64,000 nucleotides of DNA from Litsea cubeba (taxonomy: Eukaryota; Streptophyta; Magnoliopsida; Laurales; Lauraceae): positions 49,777,477-49,841,476 of the forward strand of contig CM022946.1 of the NCBI GenBank assembly GCA_012931725.1, given 5' to 3'. This document shows positions 43,715-57,142 of this stretch, one piece after another. The stretch's first letter is position 1. The number at the start of each line of letters is the position of its first letter. The notes under the pieces were generated by a model, which was given only the letters and a program-made list of their open reading frames with translations, made no database searches and had not been told where the DNA came from. A program made the position numbers and the translations under genes.

Positions 43715-46293
43715 TGTTGACACCAAAAATGTCACCGTGCTTCTTCAAGATCCAAAAGGCTACATGAAGTCGCAACCTGCCATAAATAGGCAATGCTACT
43801 TCCAAAAATTCAAATCTTGTCAGAATCAAACAAAAACTGCAAGATCCTTCAAGACAGCCAAAAGAGGAGTACACAAGAAGTTTCGGGCCATTTCAAAATC
43901 ATTTGGCCTAACTTCGCTTCTCCAGCAGCTGAAAAAGGAGCTCCCGGCGGAGAAAACATCGAAGACACCAAATCTTCGATCAGAGTCGATGGATGGTCTC
44001 AAAATACATCCAAAAGGCTCCACGTCAAGTTCCGAGTCAAACCGACAACGTTTGACCCTACATCAACCCTTGAACAGCTTAATCAAGCCTCTCGGCGGTG
44101 AGAACCACCGAGGCCATCACTCATCAGATCGAGCACATGGACGGCTTCAAAATGCTTACAAAGGGCTACACGTCAAATTTCAGGTCATTTCGACAACATT
44201 TGACCAGACTTTGACGCTCGGAAGCCAAATCAGGCCTCTCGGCGGCAAAGCTCCCCGGGACCGTGGTTTCTAAGACAAAGCCTATGGATCATCTTAAAAT
44301 GACTCGAATAGGTTCCCTGTCAAATTTCAAGTCAATCGGACATCGGTTGACCACATATCAAGCCGCGACATCTCATCACAACAAAAGCAAATCTACTGGA
44401 TAGGACCCCAAACGGCTTCAAAACTCAAACAAAAGCCTATGGTGGGTCTTATTTATTGCTCAGGAGGCTTCACACCAAATTTCAGGTCATTCCGACATCG
44501 TTTGACGCAGTTTCAGCTTCTGACAATAAATCGGCAGCTCTGCGCGACAAAGTCTTCGGCTTTCTTAGAAAATTGGAAACTTTGAAAAATAAAATGCAAG
44601 GATTCTCATCAGGTTTTCTACAGGGAAATCTGGCCAATAAATGATAAAAAATGTCAAGGAAAAATACAAAAGAAAAAAGAATCGAAAAACAGCAAAAACG
44701 GACACAAAACGGGACAAAAGGGGGAAAACCCCCCTCCCCCCCCCCGACCCTGGAGCCCGGGATCGCCGGGAGGGCCCCGGAAACTCCGTTTTTTGCCCTT
44801 TTTTCATGATTCGAAGCGTCCGACCTATGGTATTTTCCAAAATTCATACTTTTGAAACACCAAATCCTCTGACATCCGTCAAAAACACGGGTCAATCGTC
44901 AAGAGTATCGAAATCAAGATTGATCGCCAACCGGTCAACCAAAAAAGTGTGCTTTCTACCCGACCGATCGAGAAATCGACAGGACAGATGGCACCGACCC
45001 ACTATTGGCAACCAATACCTGAAGTTACATGGTCATCTGATGCCAGTCTACATGAAGATCCATCATTGATCATCGCCAGAAGAATCCCAAAAGACGCGGC
45101 ACGGCCCAATCATTGATCAACTGCTCGGTGACCACTTAATGCGATTAATTGACTAGCTTTATTACAGTCATTAATCCATTTCTTTGGACGGCCCAATCAG
45201 AAGCAAGCATCCGGGAGTTACAAGTCAAGAGATTCATGACATTTAAACCATGAAACTCCTCCCATCATGGCGATTAAAGGCGATTAAATGCCCTCAATCT
45301 CCTCCGGCCAATCAAAAGCCAAGAAAAAGGAGTTACAAAATAAAGGAATTAAATCCTGTAACTCCTCTCATTATGCGGCTTAATGACAGTAAAAGCCCAT
45401 AAACCCTCCTAAATGGCTACCAAAAAGCCTATAAATAGGAGAGCACTCCAAGAAGAAAGGAACAGAGAGAAAACACACAACAGACTGCAGAAAATCCGGA
45501 AACTCAGACAAAAAAAGGCATCAGAAATCCAGAGAAAGAAAGAGAGAAAACTCTGCGGAAGTTCTACACCGATCACCGCTACAAGGTGACAAAAGTCCCT
45601 TGGGGGGTACCCTCCCCCCAAGGTCCTTGCCTTCTCCTTCTGCCTCCAGTGGCTTAGACGTGGCTTTTCAGCCCGTCTACTTGGTTTTTTATTGGACATA
45701 GGACCTCCTTTTGGTCTTTGTCCTCTAAAAACCTGAGGTTATAGCCAAGCCAAACGAATCAATAGCATCCTCTGTTCTCATCTGCATGGATGATGGCGAA
45801 GTCCACATATGGCTTGCGACCGTCAATCTGAATGGGTCCCCCACAATCTCCTGAGAAGTTAGATCCTCCTTTTCTTGCTTTTCATTGTAGTTTGTATTTT
45901 TTCAAAAGAGACAAAAATCACAACTCTTGTCTTTCATTATTGATAAGAATTGTAAATCGGCTATAAACGCCAAAAAATCGGCTATAAATGCCAAAATCGG
46001 CTATAAACGCCAAAAAATCGCCTTTCACGGCAAATCAAGAAAAATGTCTCTTTTCTTAAATATATGTGCAATGGAAAACTTGAAAGAAGTTGATTTCCTT
46101 TTTACTTGCGAATGTTGATCTCCGGATCACCACTTGCAATTCCAAGTAAAATAGAAAATCTGGCACACCCACACAAAAGAAATGTTGATGCACGCTTCCA
46201 CCCCCTCCGGTTACGAAAGGGTCGGACCCAAATGGACTCCCACGTCCGCCGACCTCGGTAGAACTGAGCGGGCAGAATGGCGCCGGTCCATCA
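43715..46293 (+). repeat. 3' LTR of gypsy copy B
   Basis: A 2,579-bp LTR from TGTTGACACC to ...GGTCCATCA. Its TATA box TATAAATA is at 45430-45437. The stem AGGAGTTACA/TGTAACTCCT lies at about 45329-45367, the palindromic GGGGGGTACCCTCCCCCC region near 45602, and GGCTATAAACGCC repeats at 45958-46020. Beyond 46293 lies the gag of another gypsy element, into which copy B inserted. Confidence 0.88.
45430..45437 (+). promoter_or_regulatory. LTR TATA box of copy B
   Basis: TATAAATA, at the same relative place as in the two left LTRs. Confidence 0.65.
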
Positions 46294-47391
46294 ATGTCGC
46301 CCAGAATCGCTTGGCGAACTGGGTAATATTCTCGCTCTGCTTTATCTTCAGGGCCAATATATCAGTAGTGGTCTTGGGAACGACACTGTGAGCTTGAAAT
46401 TTCTTCAGGAAGGAGAGCTGGAGCTGCCGCCAGCTCGAGACAGACCTCTCCAGGAGAGAGCATAACCATTTTAGAGGGAGGTCATCCAAACTGGAAGAAA
46501 AGATTTTACAGTTCAAGTGGCCCTCATCTCCCCAAATAGACATCCTCTGAGAAAAGTGCTGGAGGTGAGCGGCGGGATCCGAGACCCCGTCATAGAGAAC
46601 AAATCGTGGAACGGAGAATTTTTTGGGCAGGGAGGAGTCTTTGATCTCTCTAGTGAATGGGGAAACGCCACAGACATCCTGTTGATCTCGGACGAGTCCG
46701 GCCATCTCTAAATTGCGCTGGACCGCCAGCTTGATGCGCCTGTCGAACCATTCTTGCCTGTCATCCTTCTCCGGTGATAGGATTTCTGACTTCTCTTCGA
46801 ATGGCCTCGACTATGGTGGCTTCGAACGCGACTGTCTCGGCCGTGATGGCTTCGACTATTGCTCGAACTTTCATCGTGGGCTCGGTTGCGCTTTTCTTTT
46901 AGGTAAGTTCTCAGGTCCTCATGGGAGGAGGCAATCACCCTGCTCTGAGTGGCCTTCCTCTCGCTCTGGCGTCCTGAAGGTTGCCTTAATGAGGTCGCTC
47001 CTTTGGCTCTTAGCTGCCGTTGGAGCTGACAGATTAACTTTTCTTGCTCTTAGATGAGGATGTTTTGAGCCGCGACATCCCCATCGCCAGTGAAGTGACG
47101 TGAATAGTGGGACTTGCTGACTGTTATAGATTTGTCCCTTTGAGGGCGCTCCTATCGCTGTGCATCTCGCCGGGGAGGCATAGTCTCCTCCCCCGGGGAA
47201 GAATCCTCGACTCGCTCTGGGAATGGGACTTGGACGAAGAGGTGTGCGTCAAGGCGCTCCTCGACTGTAGCTACACCAGACCTTGCCTCAGATCGCCTCT
47301 GAGGAGGAGCGACCGGTGGCGGGTCTGGGGGCGGCGGCAGCTGGAGCATCGCTCTTGAGGATTCTCCGCCTTTCGTAGCTTTTGGAGGCAT
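46294..47391 (-). pseudogene. Gag of a second gypsy element (truncated, frameshifted)
   Basis: The ATG at 47391 begins MPPKATKGGESSRAM; the protein is basic and Pro/Arg-rich. After frame changes the gag core is readable at 46294-46705 (FVLYDGVSDPAAHLQHFSQR, then RSVSSWRQLQLSFLKKF and FAKRFWATL), and is cut at 46293 by the LTR of copy B. The pattern fits a Tat-type (Retand-like) Gag. The remainder of the element is not in the window. Confidence 0.75.
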
Positions 47392-47418
47392 GGTACTTGG
47401 GAAGATTGGATTAATGCT

Positions 47419-47436
47419 TTCCCACAGACGGCGCCA
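47419..47436 (-). other. primer binding site
   Basis: The minus strand reads TGGCGCCGTCTGTGGGAA two bases after the LTR end. TGGCGCCGT is the common start of tRNA-Asp-type primer binding sites in plant gypsy elements; the match beyond it is partial. Confidence 0.75.
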
Positions 47437-47438
47437 AT

Positions 47439-47471
47439 TGTAAGTGCAAAAAATATAACTCCCAAGGTTAG
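47439..47471 (-). repeat. LTR of second gypsy element, inner piece
   Basis: Ends ...TTGCACTTACA next to the PBS. Continues at 50491 after the nested solo LTR (AAG-GTTAA-GGGGTGCC when joined). Confidence 0.7.
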
Positions 47472-50400
47472 TGTCACGTCCCCCGAACCCGATTAAAGAA
47501 TAAACCGGATCCGGAGAGTGAATTTTAGGACTAATTAAAAATTTTGTCCTTTGGGCCCACGGATTGTAGTCCGCGGTGGGGATTTAATATTTCAAACCTC
47601 CTTTAATACAATAAACATTGAGTTCGTAGAACTCTAGGCATATGGAATCTCAAGCAATGGATAATAATTCTCATTAAATTAAAGTTGTAAGAAATAGTAG
47701 ACAAAACTAAGAATTAAGTTATTTATTACATTGGCCATCCCAAGATACAAGGCCAATAAAAGAACATAGTAAAAGATATGATAGTTTCAACGAGGTAAAG
47801 AAAGGAATAAAATAAAGTAATGATGTCCCAATGAGTCACTCTCATGCCAGGAATGATGACGCTACTCTACGTCATCGGCACGCCACTCTCGTGCCTCCTC
47901 AGCTGGTTGGAGATCCTCTGGGATCTCCTCACCTGCCTGCTCCTCGTAGTAGAAGTCACCTGATGTGTCTGCACACCGAGGAACAAAGTCAACAATATGT
48001 TGAGCAATAGATATACAAAACATAGTAAACATGACATGCATCAATGTAGAGTGATGACAAGTAATAATCATGTGAATACAAAGAATGTGAGGCTAGGCAT
48101 AAAGCGAGATTAATAAACAACACGAACAATAAAAAGGAATCCTAACAATCATCTAACAATAACCACTATCCATGCAATGCAAAACAAGAACAAGCAAGAG
48201 GGAGACTCCGAGGATGTCCAAAGCCACCTCCCTGGGTACCAATAACAATCCCCTTGGACTACTGATACCATAGTCTGGCTCCAGTGGGATCCTAGCTCCC
48301 TGTCCAGGGAATAGCAGCACGGTCCTAGCCCGCTCCCAGCTATTCAATGCCATGGATGCCGTCCTACGCAGACTGCCCACCCCGACAATCGAGTAACCGG
48401 TTCGTCATTAAACCCCAAACTGCAGATGGCCATGATATGCAAACAATAACAAAGTGGTTTTGACACAAGGACAACAAGACAAGCAAGTCTGGCTAGTTCC
48501 ATGTACAAGACAAGATCCTAGGGATTATCTTATTCAAGACGATACAAGACAAGTGGAACACGTGATAATCCCTTTCATACTAGCCAGTCAAGTTCATCAA
48601 TACAAGACACGGGTTCCTATGGTACACTCTAAGTCAAGTCCAAGTCCTATATTCTATAAGAATTTATATTTCATAATTGATTACGTGTTTTATGCCACGA
48701 GTGTATAAGGAAATGTTATCAACAGATACGAGTCACAAGTCAAGGAAGAAATTACAATCCCATCCTAGGCAAGTGGTGTCATCCCTGTATCCCACGTGTC
48801 CTAACGGAGTACATATGGAAATTGGATCAATGATACTTCTAGAAAATTCCTTGGTGTACAATCATGTTAAGCATCGTTCAACCCAACTCCATATGCATTC
48901 AATTACATCACGCATAATACACGAATACCTAGACAACCCATCGAATTCACACCAAGCCACGTGATTCGATTTCAATCCCATTTATGGTCATGTGCTAGTA
49001 ATTTAGGGGTTTCCATCATCTAAGTCCCAATCCTAGGTTTCAGTTTTAGTCCGGAAAAAGACAAGTGAAATGGCCAGTTTCGGCTGACTCTCATGATGGT
49101 ATCGGTTGACCGACGTGATGGTCTCGGTTGACAGACATGATCCAAGGGCTAACCGACAGAACAGAAACCAATTTCTGCTCTCTGGTTTTGGAACCGATTT
49201 CAATGTCGGCTGACCGAAGTTTTGGTATCAGCTGACCGACGTTCGAACCGAGAGCTGACCGACTGTACAAAATCGGTGTAAAACATGCTCTCGGGTTTTC
49301 TGACCGAGATGGTGTTCGGCTGACCGACACCATGCTCTCGGTTGACCGACACTGAACCGACGAGTGAACCGACAGTACGGAACTCGTACAGGTTCAGGCC
49401 ATTTCTGAACTCTTCCTTCCCCATTTTATTTTCCTTCATTCCCAAACCTTTCTAGAGACTACAACCTGCATAAACGAGCCTTCTGCTCTCCCAACAATTC
49501 ATTCCATCCATTCCATTCCATTCCATTGAATCAATAAATAATTTTAAACAACCTATGATCATATATTTATCCATTTCATTCCAATTACCCAAATATCTAA
49601 CCTAACATATAAATCCCAAATCAATAAGAAACATGCTTGGAATTAAAGGGGAGTCTACAAGAAACATAGCCAATCAAATGAAAACAAACATACATGTATA
49701 TATATGAATTGCAGATCTATTTGCCTCAACCAAGAAGAAGATTGGAATTGGGTGAAATTCGAGGAGAAGCTTTTCTACTCCGAAATCCACGATCTAACCC
49801 GATAAAACGCAAACTAGGAAGCCAAGAAGAAGATAGGAAGGAAAAGAATTAAGATCCAACCTAAATCTAACCAAAAGGAAGATAATAGAAAAAGATGAAG
49901 TTACCGAAAACCTTACCAGATTGATACCGGAAGCAAGAGGAGATCGCAAGGATGAATTCTAGCGGATCGGATCGGGGAGCTGATCTCTCCGGGCTAGAGT
50001 TCCAGCTTGAGAAATAAAGAGAAATAAGAAATAAGCTGCTGGGTTACTTTCGTTGCAGACAACGAAATGAAATTAGGGCAAAACCCTGATTAAGAAGGCG
50101 ATAGGAAGAAAAGACCGAATCGCCCTTTAAGTGGGTCCGGAGAAAGAATGGACCACTTGAAAGGTTTCTTGTCGTCGGATCGCGACGAGTCAAGAGACAA
50201 AAATCATCAGAACGACAAGACCTTTCCAAAGAACCAAAAATCACGGCGTTTGGAATTTTCAGAAAAACACTCAATTTTCCTTAAATTGTAAACTACCCCC
50301 CTGCTATGATCTAACGAACTTGGAATCAAACGAAACTACACAGATACTATTCTAATACTAAAAGAAACTCGCTCATGATCTAAACCCACTTAAATATCTA

Positions 50401-50490
50401 AAAATACAATTAAATAAAATAATAACAATTAAATGGGTCAACGGGCCGGGTATTGGGCCCAACTGACCAAGTAAGGTCACAGACCTTACA
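47472..50490. mobile_element. 3.0-kb solo LTR nested in another LTR
   Basis: Begins TGTCACGTCC and ends GACCTTACA, flanked by GTTAG and GTTAA, a near-perfect 5-bp duplication. No coding region is found in the 3,019 bp. It has repeated CGGCTGACCGAC-type motifs at about 49085-49370. The size suits a long-LTR gypsy lineage such as Tekay/Del; the lineage is a guess. Confidence 0.65.
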
Positions 50491-51260
50491 GTTAAGGGGT
50501 GCCTGATAGGACTTATCCAAATATCTGATGAGGATTAGTTGCCTTAAAGCCTAAAAGAAGGAGAAGATCAAAAGGTCAAAGGACCCTGGCTGTGACAGCG
50601 CAGGGCTCTCCGATGCCTAAGTTAGCACAAAGGTTGAAGGAGAAGAGAGACAGAGTAACGGCTCAAGAGGGGATGTGTATGCATACCTCTATCTTGGAAC
50701 GTTCTCATATTTATAGAGGATTTTACCTGATATCTTGGAGTGGGCCCCTAGATTTGATAGGAATGATCTCATTAGCCCACAAAGTAATAAATGAGAATCT
50801 ATCATAGCCCACGATGCATTTATTGCCAGTCCGATCAGCCCACATCGCATTAAATGCATGTCATGTTAGGCCTGATCCTGTCCCAAGTCATTGGCGGTTG
50901 AGGTCCCATCGGATCCATCCTCGGGCTCTGCCACGATCTAGCTACAGCCGCTGGATGCCGCCTTGTCAGTGATCTGGTGAAGATTGTGGACGGCTGGGAT
51001 GGCCTAACTGTCTCATTTGCGCATGCCCATACTAAGCCACGTGTCTGATGACGCAGCAACAGTAGGGAAGCGATCACAGTACTTCTCAACTGGTGACCTG
51101 ACTCCCTTGGCCGGGGTCAGAGTACGTAGCCGAGGTCAGAGTGCGTAGCCGAGCTATATCTGGTCTCGGCCAACGCTCTGACTCCCATCGCCGAGGTGCG
51201 CTTAGACGACACGTGGGCGCGCTTAGCTGGCATCTTATCACCGAGGTTATTGTAATCTCA
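50491..51260 (-). repeat. LTR of second gypsy element, outer piece
   Basis: A TATA box (minus TATAAATA) lies at 50708-50715. The outer end is placed at 51260 (minus TGAGATTACA) by the TG rule only. GAGGTCAGAGTRCGTAGCC is duplicated near 51110-51150. Confidence 0.6.
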
Positions 51261-52264
51261 ATACCTTAAAAATCACCCCACACAACGATTTTGTTAACGA
51301 GGTTCGATCACACAGATCTAATCCTCCACACACTATTTTTAGAGTGGTTGAGTCACACAATTTTCAATTCGCTTTCAAAGCATATAAGAATATCGAATTT
51401 GATTAACCGCAGTTAAAGCTTTGACCTCTTGCTTGATAGCTTGGGGTAGAAGATGATGATCCAATGAAGTGTACAACCAAGTTGAAAATGTTTTGATCTA
51501 GAACTATGGATACTAACTTTGATATCTCAGGGTTTTTCCTAGACAATGAGATATCCACTAATCACAGTTATCTTGAGCTGAGAAAGCTCTTAATTATGCC
51601 TATGAAGGATCAAAGTGTGAGTGGAATCGTTTTGGGGGCTCTTACCAGATGTTACTAAGTAAGCACAATGAACGGAAGAATGGCTCTAAAAAATCTAGAG
51701 AAAAATAACCATTGGAATGAGTTCAAGATATATACAGACAACTCTCCAACGGTTCTAGCGGTTAACGCTCTTCAAATCCGCGTTAGCCGCCAGCCCAAAC
51801 AGTCAGAAAACGGCTAGTTTGCAACGGTAATATTCTGCTCTACGGTTAGCTCATGGTTAGCCATAGGTTTCTTCACGGTTAATCATGGGGTAACTGTAAG
51901 GTCACTGAACTCTCATAGAAATTAATTCAATAAGCTTCTAGAAAAGTAATCGTGAGGTGGCTGCGAAACATGGCAGTTAACTGACCTCTGGGACTAATTT
52001 TGAGCTAACAGTGCTTTAAAAATCTATTAAATCCATTAAACTAAGGATTTTTGGGGCCAATTCTTGGTTGGTTTGGGGTCCCATTTACCTGAATAGGTTG
52101 GCACTCATATGGAGGTCTTCCTTGATGAATCCGGGCGTTCCAAGACTTAAACTATTGTCTTCAAACTTGATCTTCCTTGTGAAACTTTGAGAGGCAAGGT
52201 CTTGGACTCTTTGACATGAAATTGATAATATAAGGGTGGGCATGTCTGACTATAGCCCTAACAA
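51261..52264. repeat. LTR-like remnant, probably copia
   Basis: Contains TTAACGAGGTTCGATCACAC, a pattern common in SIRE-like copia LTRs and similar to 57400-57425, and ends GCCCTAACA. No coding region, PBS or PPT seen. Confidence 0.4.
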
Positions 52265-52969
52265 TGGATTTTTATCTTTGCCCAAAACATTGGAATACAT
52301 GCAAAGGATGAGGGTGTCATCATTTTGAAATTTTCAATTTTTGATTTTCAAATAAAGTAAAAATAAAAAATAAACATCTAAACTGATCGAACCGAACCAA
52401 AGTGTTCGGTTCGGTTCGGTTTGATCGAAGCACTCTCCATCGTTCAGATCAGATCGGTTAATTAAAAAACCGATAGGTTCGATTTTGTGGTTGGTTTTAG
52501 TGCTAAACCGATCTAAACCGTCCATGTGCAGCCCTAATTCCAACCAATGTCTTTGAAGTTCTATTACTTTTACTATAGTCCTAGTCATACTAATCTAAGC
52601 CCTAAACAACACCAATTTTCAAAACCCCTAAAAAACACCCCCACGCACCCCCCCCCCCCCCCCCCCCCCCACCCCCACCCAAAAAAAAATGAAGGGAAGA
52701 AACCACGAAGTAAATAACCAGGACTAATATACTAATTTAATTGTCATGTACAGACTAGGCCAAATTCTTTTTTTCATAAACCATTACACATCTCATCCAA
52801 ATAAAAGCATACCTGTTTAGGGTTTTTCCCAATGCCGAATTCTCATTTTGACGAGGGGCCGTTTGGAAACTCTAGTCTAATAAATAAGAGTTAATTAGAC
52901 TAAGGTTAGCTCTAGTTTACTATTTGTTCATTTGGTAAATTTATAATAAAAGCTCTTTTTTCAAAATAG
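52265..52969. other. unassigned AT-rich sequence with poly-C run
   Basis: Contains a TTCGGTTCGG repeat (about 52405-52425), a poly-C run at about 52649-52672, and from about 52855 a GGGGCCGTTTGGAAAC start that resembles a MITE end cut off by the copia LTR at 52970. Confidence 0.4.
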
Positions 52970-53440
52970 TGTTGGCAAACATACAAATAAGTGTTATTAC
53001 AAGTATCTAGAAAACCTTAATCAACCAAGATCCTTCATGTCAAATCATTGAGAGATGTAAAGCGAAAACATACCTTGATCCATTGAAAGAAGTTGTTCAC
53101 GGGTTGTTGATCTTCTAATCCAATATGGATACCTAGAGAAACCCTCTTGATTCTTTCTGATGATGGGATGTCAGAGAAAATAGGAACTCACCATATGAAT
53201 TGGGGACCATAACCCTAATATATAATAATGAGATTATCATAGGTTTTGCTATTTCTAATTTGGCCCTCATCAAATTAGAAATAGCATTCTGGTATCTGCA
53301 CATTAATCCCATGACAATTATACCCTTAAGCCTTAAAACTTTAAGTCTTAATTAGATCACTTTAATTTAGGCTTAACCAAAGACAGCATAACACATTTAA
53401 TATTTACATGTGTGGCCCCACATGATGGAATTTTCCAACA
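52970..53440 (-). repeat. 3' LTR of decayed copia element
   Basis: 471 bp with perfect TGTTGG...CCAACA ends. On the minus strand it follows the polypurine tract AGTGGGAGAT (53441-53450), which makes it the 3' LTR. Confidence 0.8.
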
Positions 53441-53450
53441 ATCTCCCACT

Positions 53451-53900
53451 GAGCCATATATGTAACTTAACAAATGTTATGACTGTATGAGCTCCAAAAT
53501 TTTGCTATCATAATTTAGGGTATATCCGAACAATCTCGTCCATTGATTATGCCGGTATAGGATCAAAGCGGTTTTCGTCACATTTAACATGACTAAACCC
53601 ATCAATGGTCACATACACCAACATAACCAAATGACATAGATTAATCATGGATGCGTAGCATGGAAAGTACATGCAATGTGACCTATACATGTCTATTTCC
53701 AACTGGTCCTAGTTTATTCTTTAGTGAGATCAATATTTAACACAATGTAACAGAGTGAAATGAACTGAATACTTTATTTCTGATCAGAAAAATATCCAAA
53801 TACATAAATGCATAAGTATGTTCAAAATCAAACATAAAGCAATAAAAGATAAAATGATACAAACTCCCACTATAATGTGAAATCCTCACACAAAATAACA
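53451..53900. other. 3' non-coding region of decayed copia
   Basis: AT-rich sequence between the polypurine tract and the end of the RNase H region. No coding signal. Confidence 0.4.
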
Positions 53901-54570
53901 CCCATATGAGCAGTTTGTGCATGAAAGACCTTGGGTGGTAATCCCTTTGTAAGCGGATCCGCTATAATGGAGTTTGTCCCAATGTGCTTTATGGATATCT
54001 GTCCATCCTGTATTCTCTCCTTCACAACTAGGAACTTAATGGCAATATGTTTTCACCTAAATGAGCTCCTGTTGTTGTTGGAATATAGCACTGCTGACTT
54101 ATTGTCACAATATATTTCGAGTGGTCTTTCAATACCCTCCAGAATTTGCAGCCCAGTGACAAAGTTCCGCAGCCATATTCCATGGTTGGATGCCTCTTAA
54201 CATGCTACAAACTCTGCTGCCATGGTGGAATCAGTTACGAGTGTCTGTTTGGCACTCCTCCAAGAAATAGCTCCACCAGCTAACAGGTATATGTAGCCTG
54301 ATGTGGATTTCATACTGTCTTGGCATCCAGCATAATTGGAGTCGGAATACCCTATGATCTCCAACTAATCCGATCTCCTATATGTGAGCATGTGATCTTT
54401 TGTTCTCTGTAAATACCTCATAACCCGCTTGGTTGCTTTCCAATGATCCATCCCAGGGTTGCTTAAATATTTGCCTAACATACCAACAATGTACGCAATA
54501 TCCGGACGCGTACACACCTGACCATACATTAGACTTCCTACAGCTGATGCATAGGGAATCTTTTGCATTT
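53901..54570 (-). pseudogene. copia RNase H, decayed
   Basis: The last Pol domain. Readable in pieces: ASAVGSLMYGQVCTRPDIAY (54365-54568), then STSGYIYLLAGGAISWRSAK and DPLTKGLPPKVFHAQTAHMG down to about 53905. Several stops interrupt it. Confidence 0.75.
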
Positions 54571-55370
54571 CCTTAACTTCAAGGTTAGTTTTAGTGCACT
54601 GATTGAGACTGAACTTGTCTCCCTTAGAGACAGGGGTGTCACCTGGTTTAGGGGTGTCACCTGGGTTGCTGTCTTACATGCCAAACCTTTTGAGTACTTT
54701 ATCGATATAGATTCTTTGTGATAATCCAAGAATACCTCGAGAGCGATCACGTTGTATCAGGATCCCTAATACAAAGGAGGCGTCACCAAGATCTTTCATC
54801 TCAAAATTCTTTGATAGAAATCTCTTGGTTTTATGCAACATGCCTATATCATTTGTAGCAAGCAGTATGTCATCGACATACAAAACCAGGAATATGTGCT
54901 TACTCCCACTGAATTTGTGATACACACAATTATCAACATCGTTTATCTCAACACCAAACGAGATAATCACTTGATGAAACTTATGATACCACTAACGAGA
55001 AGCTTGCTTGAGTTCATAGATGGACTTTGCCAATTTACAGACCATATTCTTTGGGTCTCCCGACTCAAAGTTTTCTGGCTGCACCATATAAATTGTTTCG
55101 TCAATGTCACCATTGAGAAAAGTTGTCTTGACATCCATTTGATGAAGTTCAAGATCAAAATGTGCAACAAGTGCCATGATTGTCCAAAAAGAGTCTTTCG
55201 ATGAAACCGGAGAGAAAGTCTCTTTAAAGTCAATCCCTTCCCTTTGGGTAAAGCCTTTAGCTACAAGACGAGCTTTATACCTCTCCACATTACCATTCGA
55301 ATCCCTTTTGGTTTTAAAAACCCATTTACAACCAATGGGCTTCGCACCTTCTGATAATGGGATACGTTCC
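54571..55370 (-). pseudogene. copia reverse transcriptase, decayed
   Basis: Motifs KARLVAKGFTQREGIDFKET, HQMDVKTTFLNGDIDETIYM and LYVDDILLATNDIGMLHK (the YVDD active site) are in two overlapping frames, broken near 54970 and 54680. Confidence 0.85.
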
Positions 55371-56600
55371 TAAACCTTATTGTCTTGCATAGACTTATAC
55401 TCCTCATTCATGGCATCAATCCACTTTTGAGAGTTGGAACCTTGCATGGCTTGATGGAAGTTGATTGGATCATTTTCCACCATTCCAATTTCTTCCTCAT
55501 GTTCTTGGAGAAATACGAAAAAATCGTCCGGAATAACATTTATCCTTTCTCTAGTGGATCGCCTTAATGACACTGGTTCTTGAGGTTGTTGAGTTTGTTG
55601 GGGTTGAACAACATTGTCTGGTTGAGGATCCTGATTCACTTCTTGATCAATGACATGTATAGAAACTTGCACATTGTCAAAAGCAATAGTGGGAATCGAA
55701 ACTGATTCTTCATCAAAAACAATGTCTCTAACCTTATTTCTCCCCCTAAACTCAACATCCTCAAAAAATGTGGCAGTTCCCATTTCAAAAATTGATCTAA
55801 GTGTGGGATCATAAAACTTATAGCCCCTAGATCTCTCAGAGTAGCCAATGAAGTAGCTGCTCATAGTTTTGGAGTCCAATTTCTTTTCATGTGGCATGTA
55901 AGGCTTTGCCTCAGCGGGACATCCCCAAATGTGAAAATATTTTAGACTAGGCTTTTTGCCTATCCAAAGCTCATAAGGTGTTTTTGCAGCTGTTTAGTTG
56001 GCACTCTATTCAGAATATAAGCTGTTGTTTTGAGTGCTTCTCCCCAGAGTGACTCTAGTAAAGATGAATGACTAATCATACTCCTTACCATATCCTTAAG
56101 AGTCCAGTTTCGTCTTTCAGCTACACCATTCATGCTAGGTGACCCTGGCATGGTGTACTGTGGGACGATTCCACATTCCTCTAGGAATTTAGCAAACGGT
56201 CCTGGACGTTGTTCACCTGAACCATCATATCTGCCATAGTATTCACCACCACGGTTAGACCTGACACTCTTTATTCATTTATTGAGTTGGTTCTCAACTT
56301 CAGCTTTAAATGTTTTGAACACGTCCAAAGACTGTGATTTCTCATGAATGAGAAATAGGTACCTATAGCGAGAGTAATCGTCTATGAATGATATGAAATA
56401 CTGTTGGCCTTTCTAGGAAGCTATAGGGAATGGGCCACAGATATCTGTGTGTATCAATTCTAAGACGTCTGCAGTTCTATTGGCACCTAATTTCTTCATT
56501 TTTGTCTGTTTTCCCTTGATGCAAGCAATACAAATATCAAAGTCTGTAAAGTCAAGGGAATCTAAAATCCAATCAGACACAAGTCGCTCAACTCTAGTCT
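55371..56600 (-). pseudogene. copia integrase, decayed
   Basis: Reads HTDICGPF, FIDDYSRYRYLFL, RSNRGGEYYG, NGVAERRN and the tail YFIGYSERSRGYKFYDP. The second catalytic Asp (normally SDRGGEY) is Asn, a G-to-A type change. Stops and frame changes near 55960 and 56260-56410. Confidence 0.8.
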
Positions 56601-57142
56601 TTGAGATGTGATCTAAGCGTTTGTGCCATAATGAGGCTGAATTTTCTGTACTCAGTTTGCATTTAGAACCTCATGATTCCACATGCAAGGATTCATTATA
56701 AGAAACGATTGTATCAAACAAATATAAGTTGTCATATGCACATAGAGAACCAGTTCCAATAACATTTGAATTTATAGATAAACTGAATTGATTATTTCCA
56801 AATGAACAAAAATAACCAAACTTGTCCAATAAAGAAACTGAAACCAAATTCTGTCTAAAAGATGGTACAACAAAAGTATCCGATAAATCCAAATAATAAC
56901 CAGTTCCTAATAACAACATAAAATGCCCTATTGCTTCTACTTCTACCGACTTACCATTGCCCACAAAGATGTGTCTTTCAACATCACTTGACTTTCGGTA
57001 GTTCAGGCAATCCTACATAGAAACACTGATGTGAGTAGTAGCATCAGAATCTAATCACCAGGTGTTTCTAGGTACTGAACCTCAGAACAGACCAAAGTAA
57101 GAAATGTACCTTTCTTTGCACGCCAATCGTGATACTTGGTAC
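56601..57142 (-). pseudogene. copia protease / pre-integrase region, truncated
   Basis: 98 codons open at 56671-56964 (FVVPSFRQNLVSVSLLDKFG), typical of the region between protease and integrase. At 57143 the SIRE-like LTR cuts it, so gag and the 5' LTR are missing. Confidence 0.7.
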
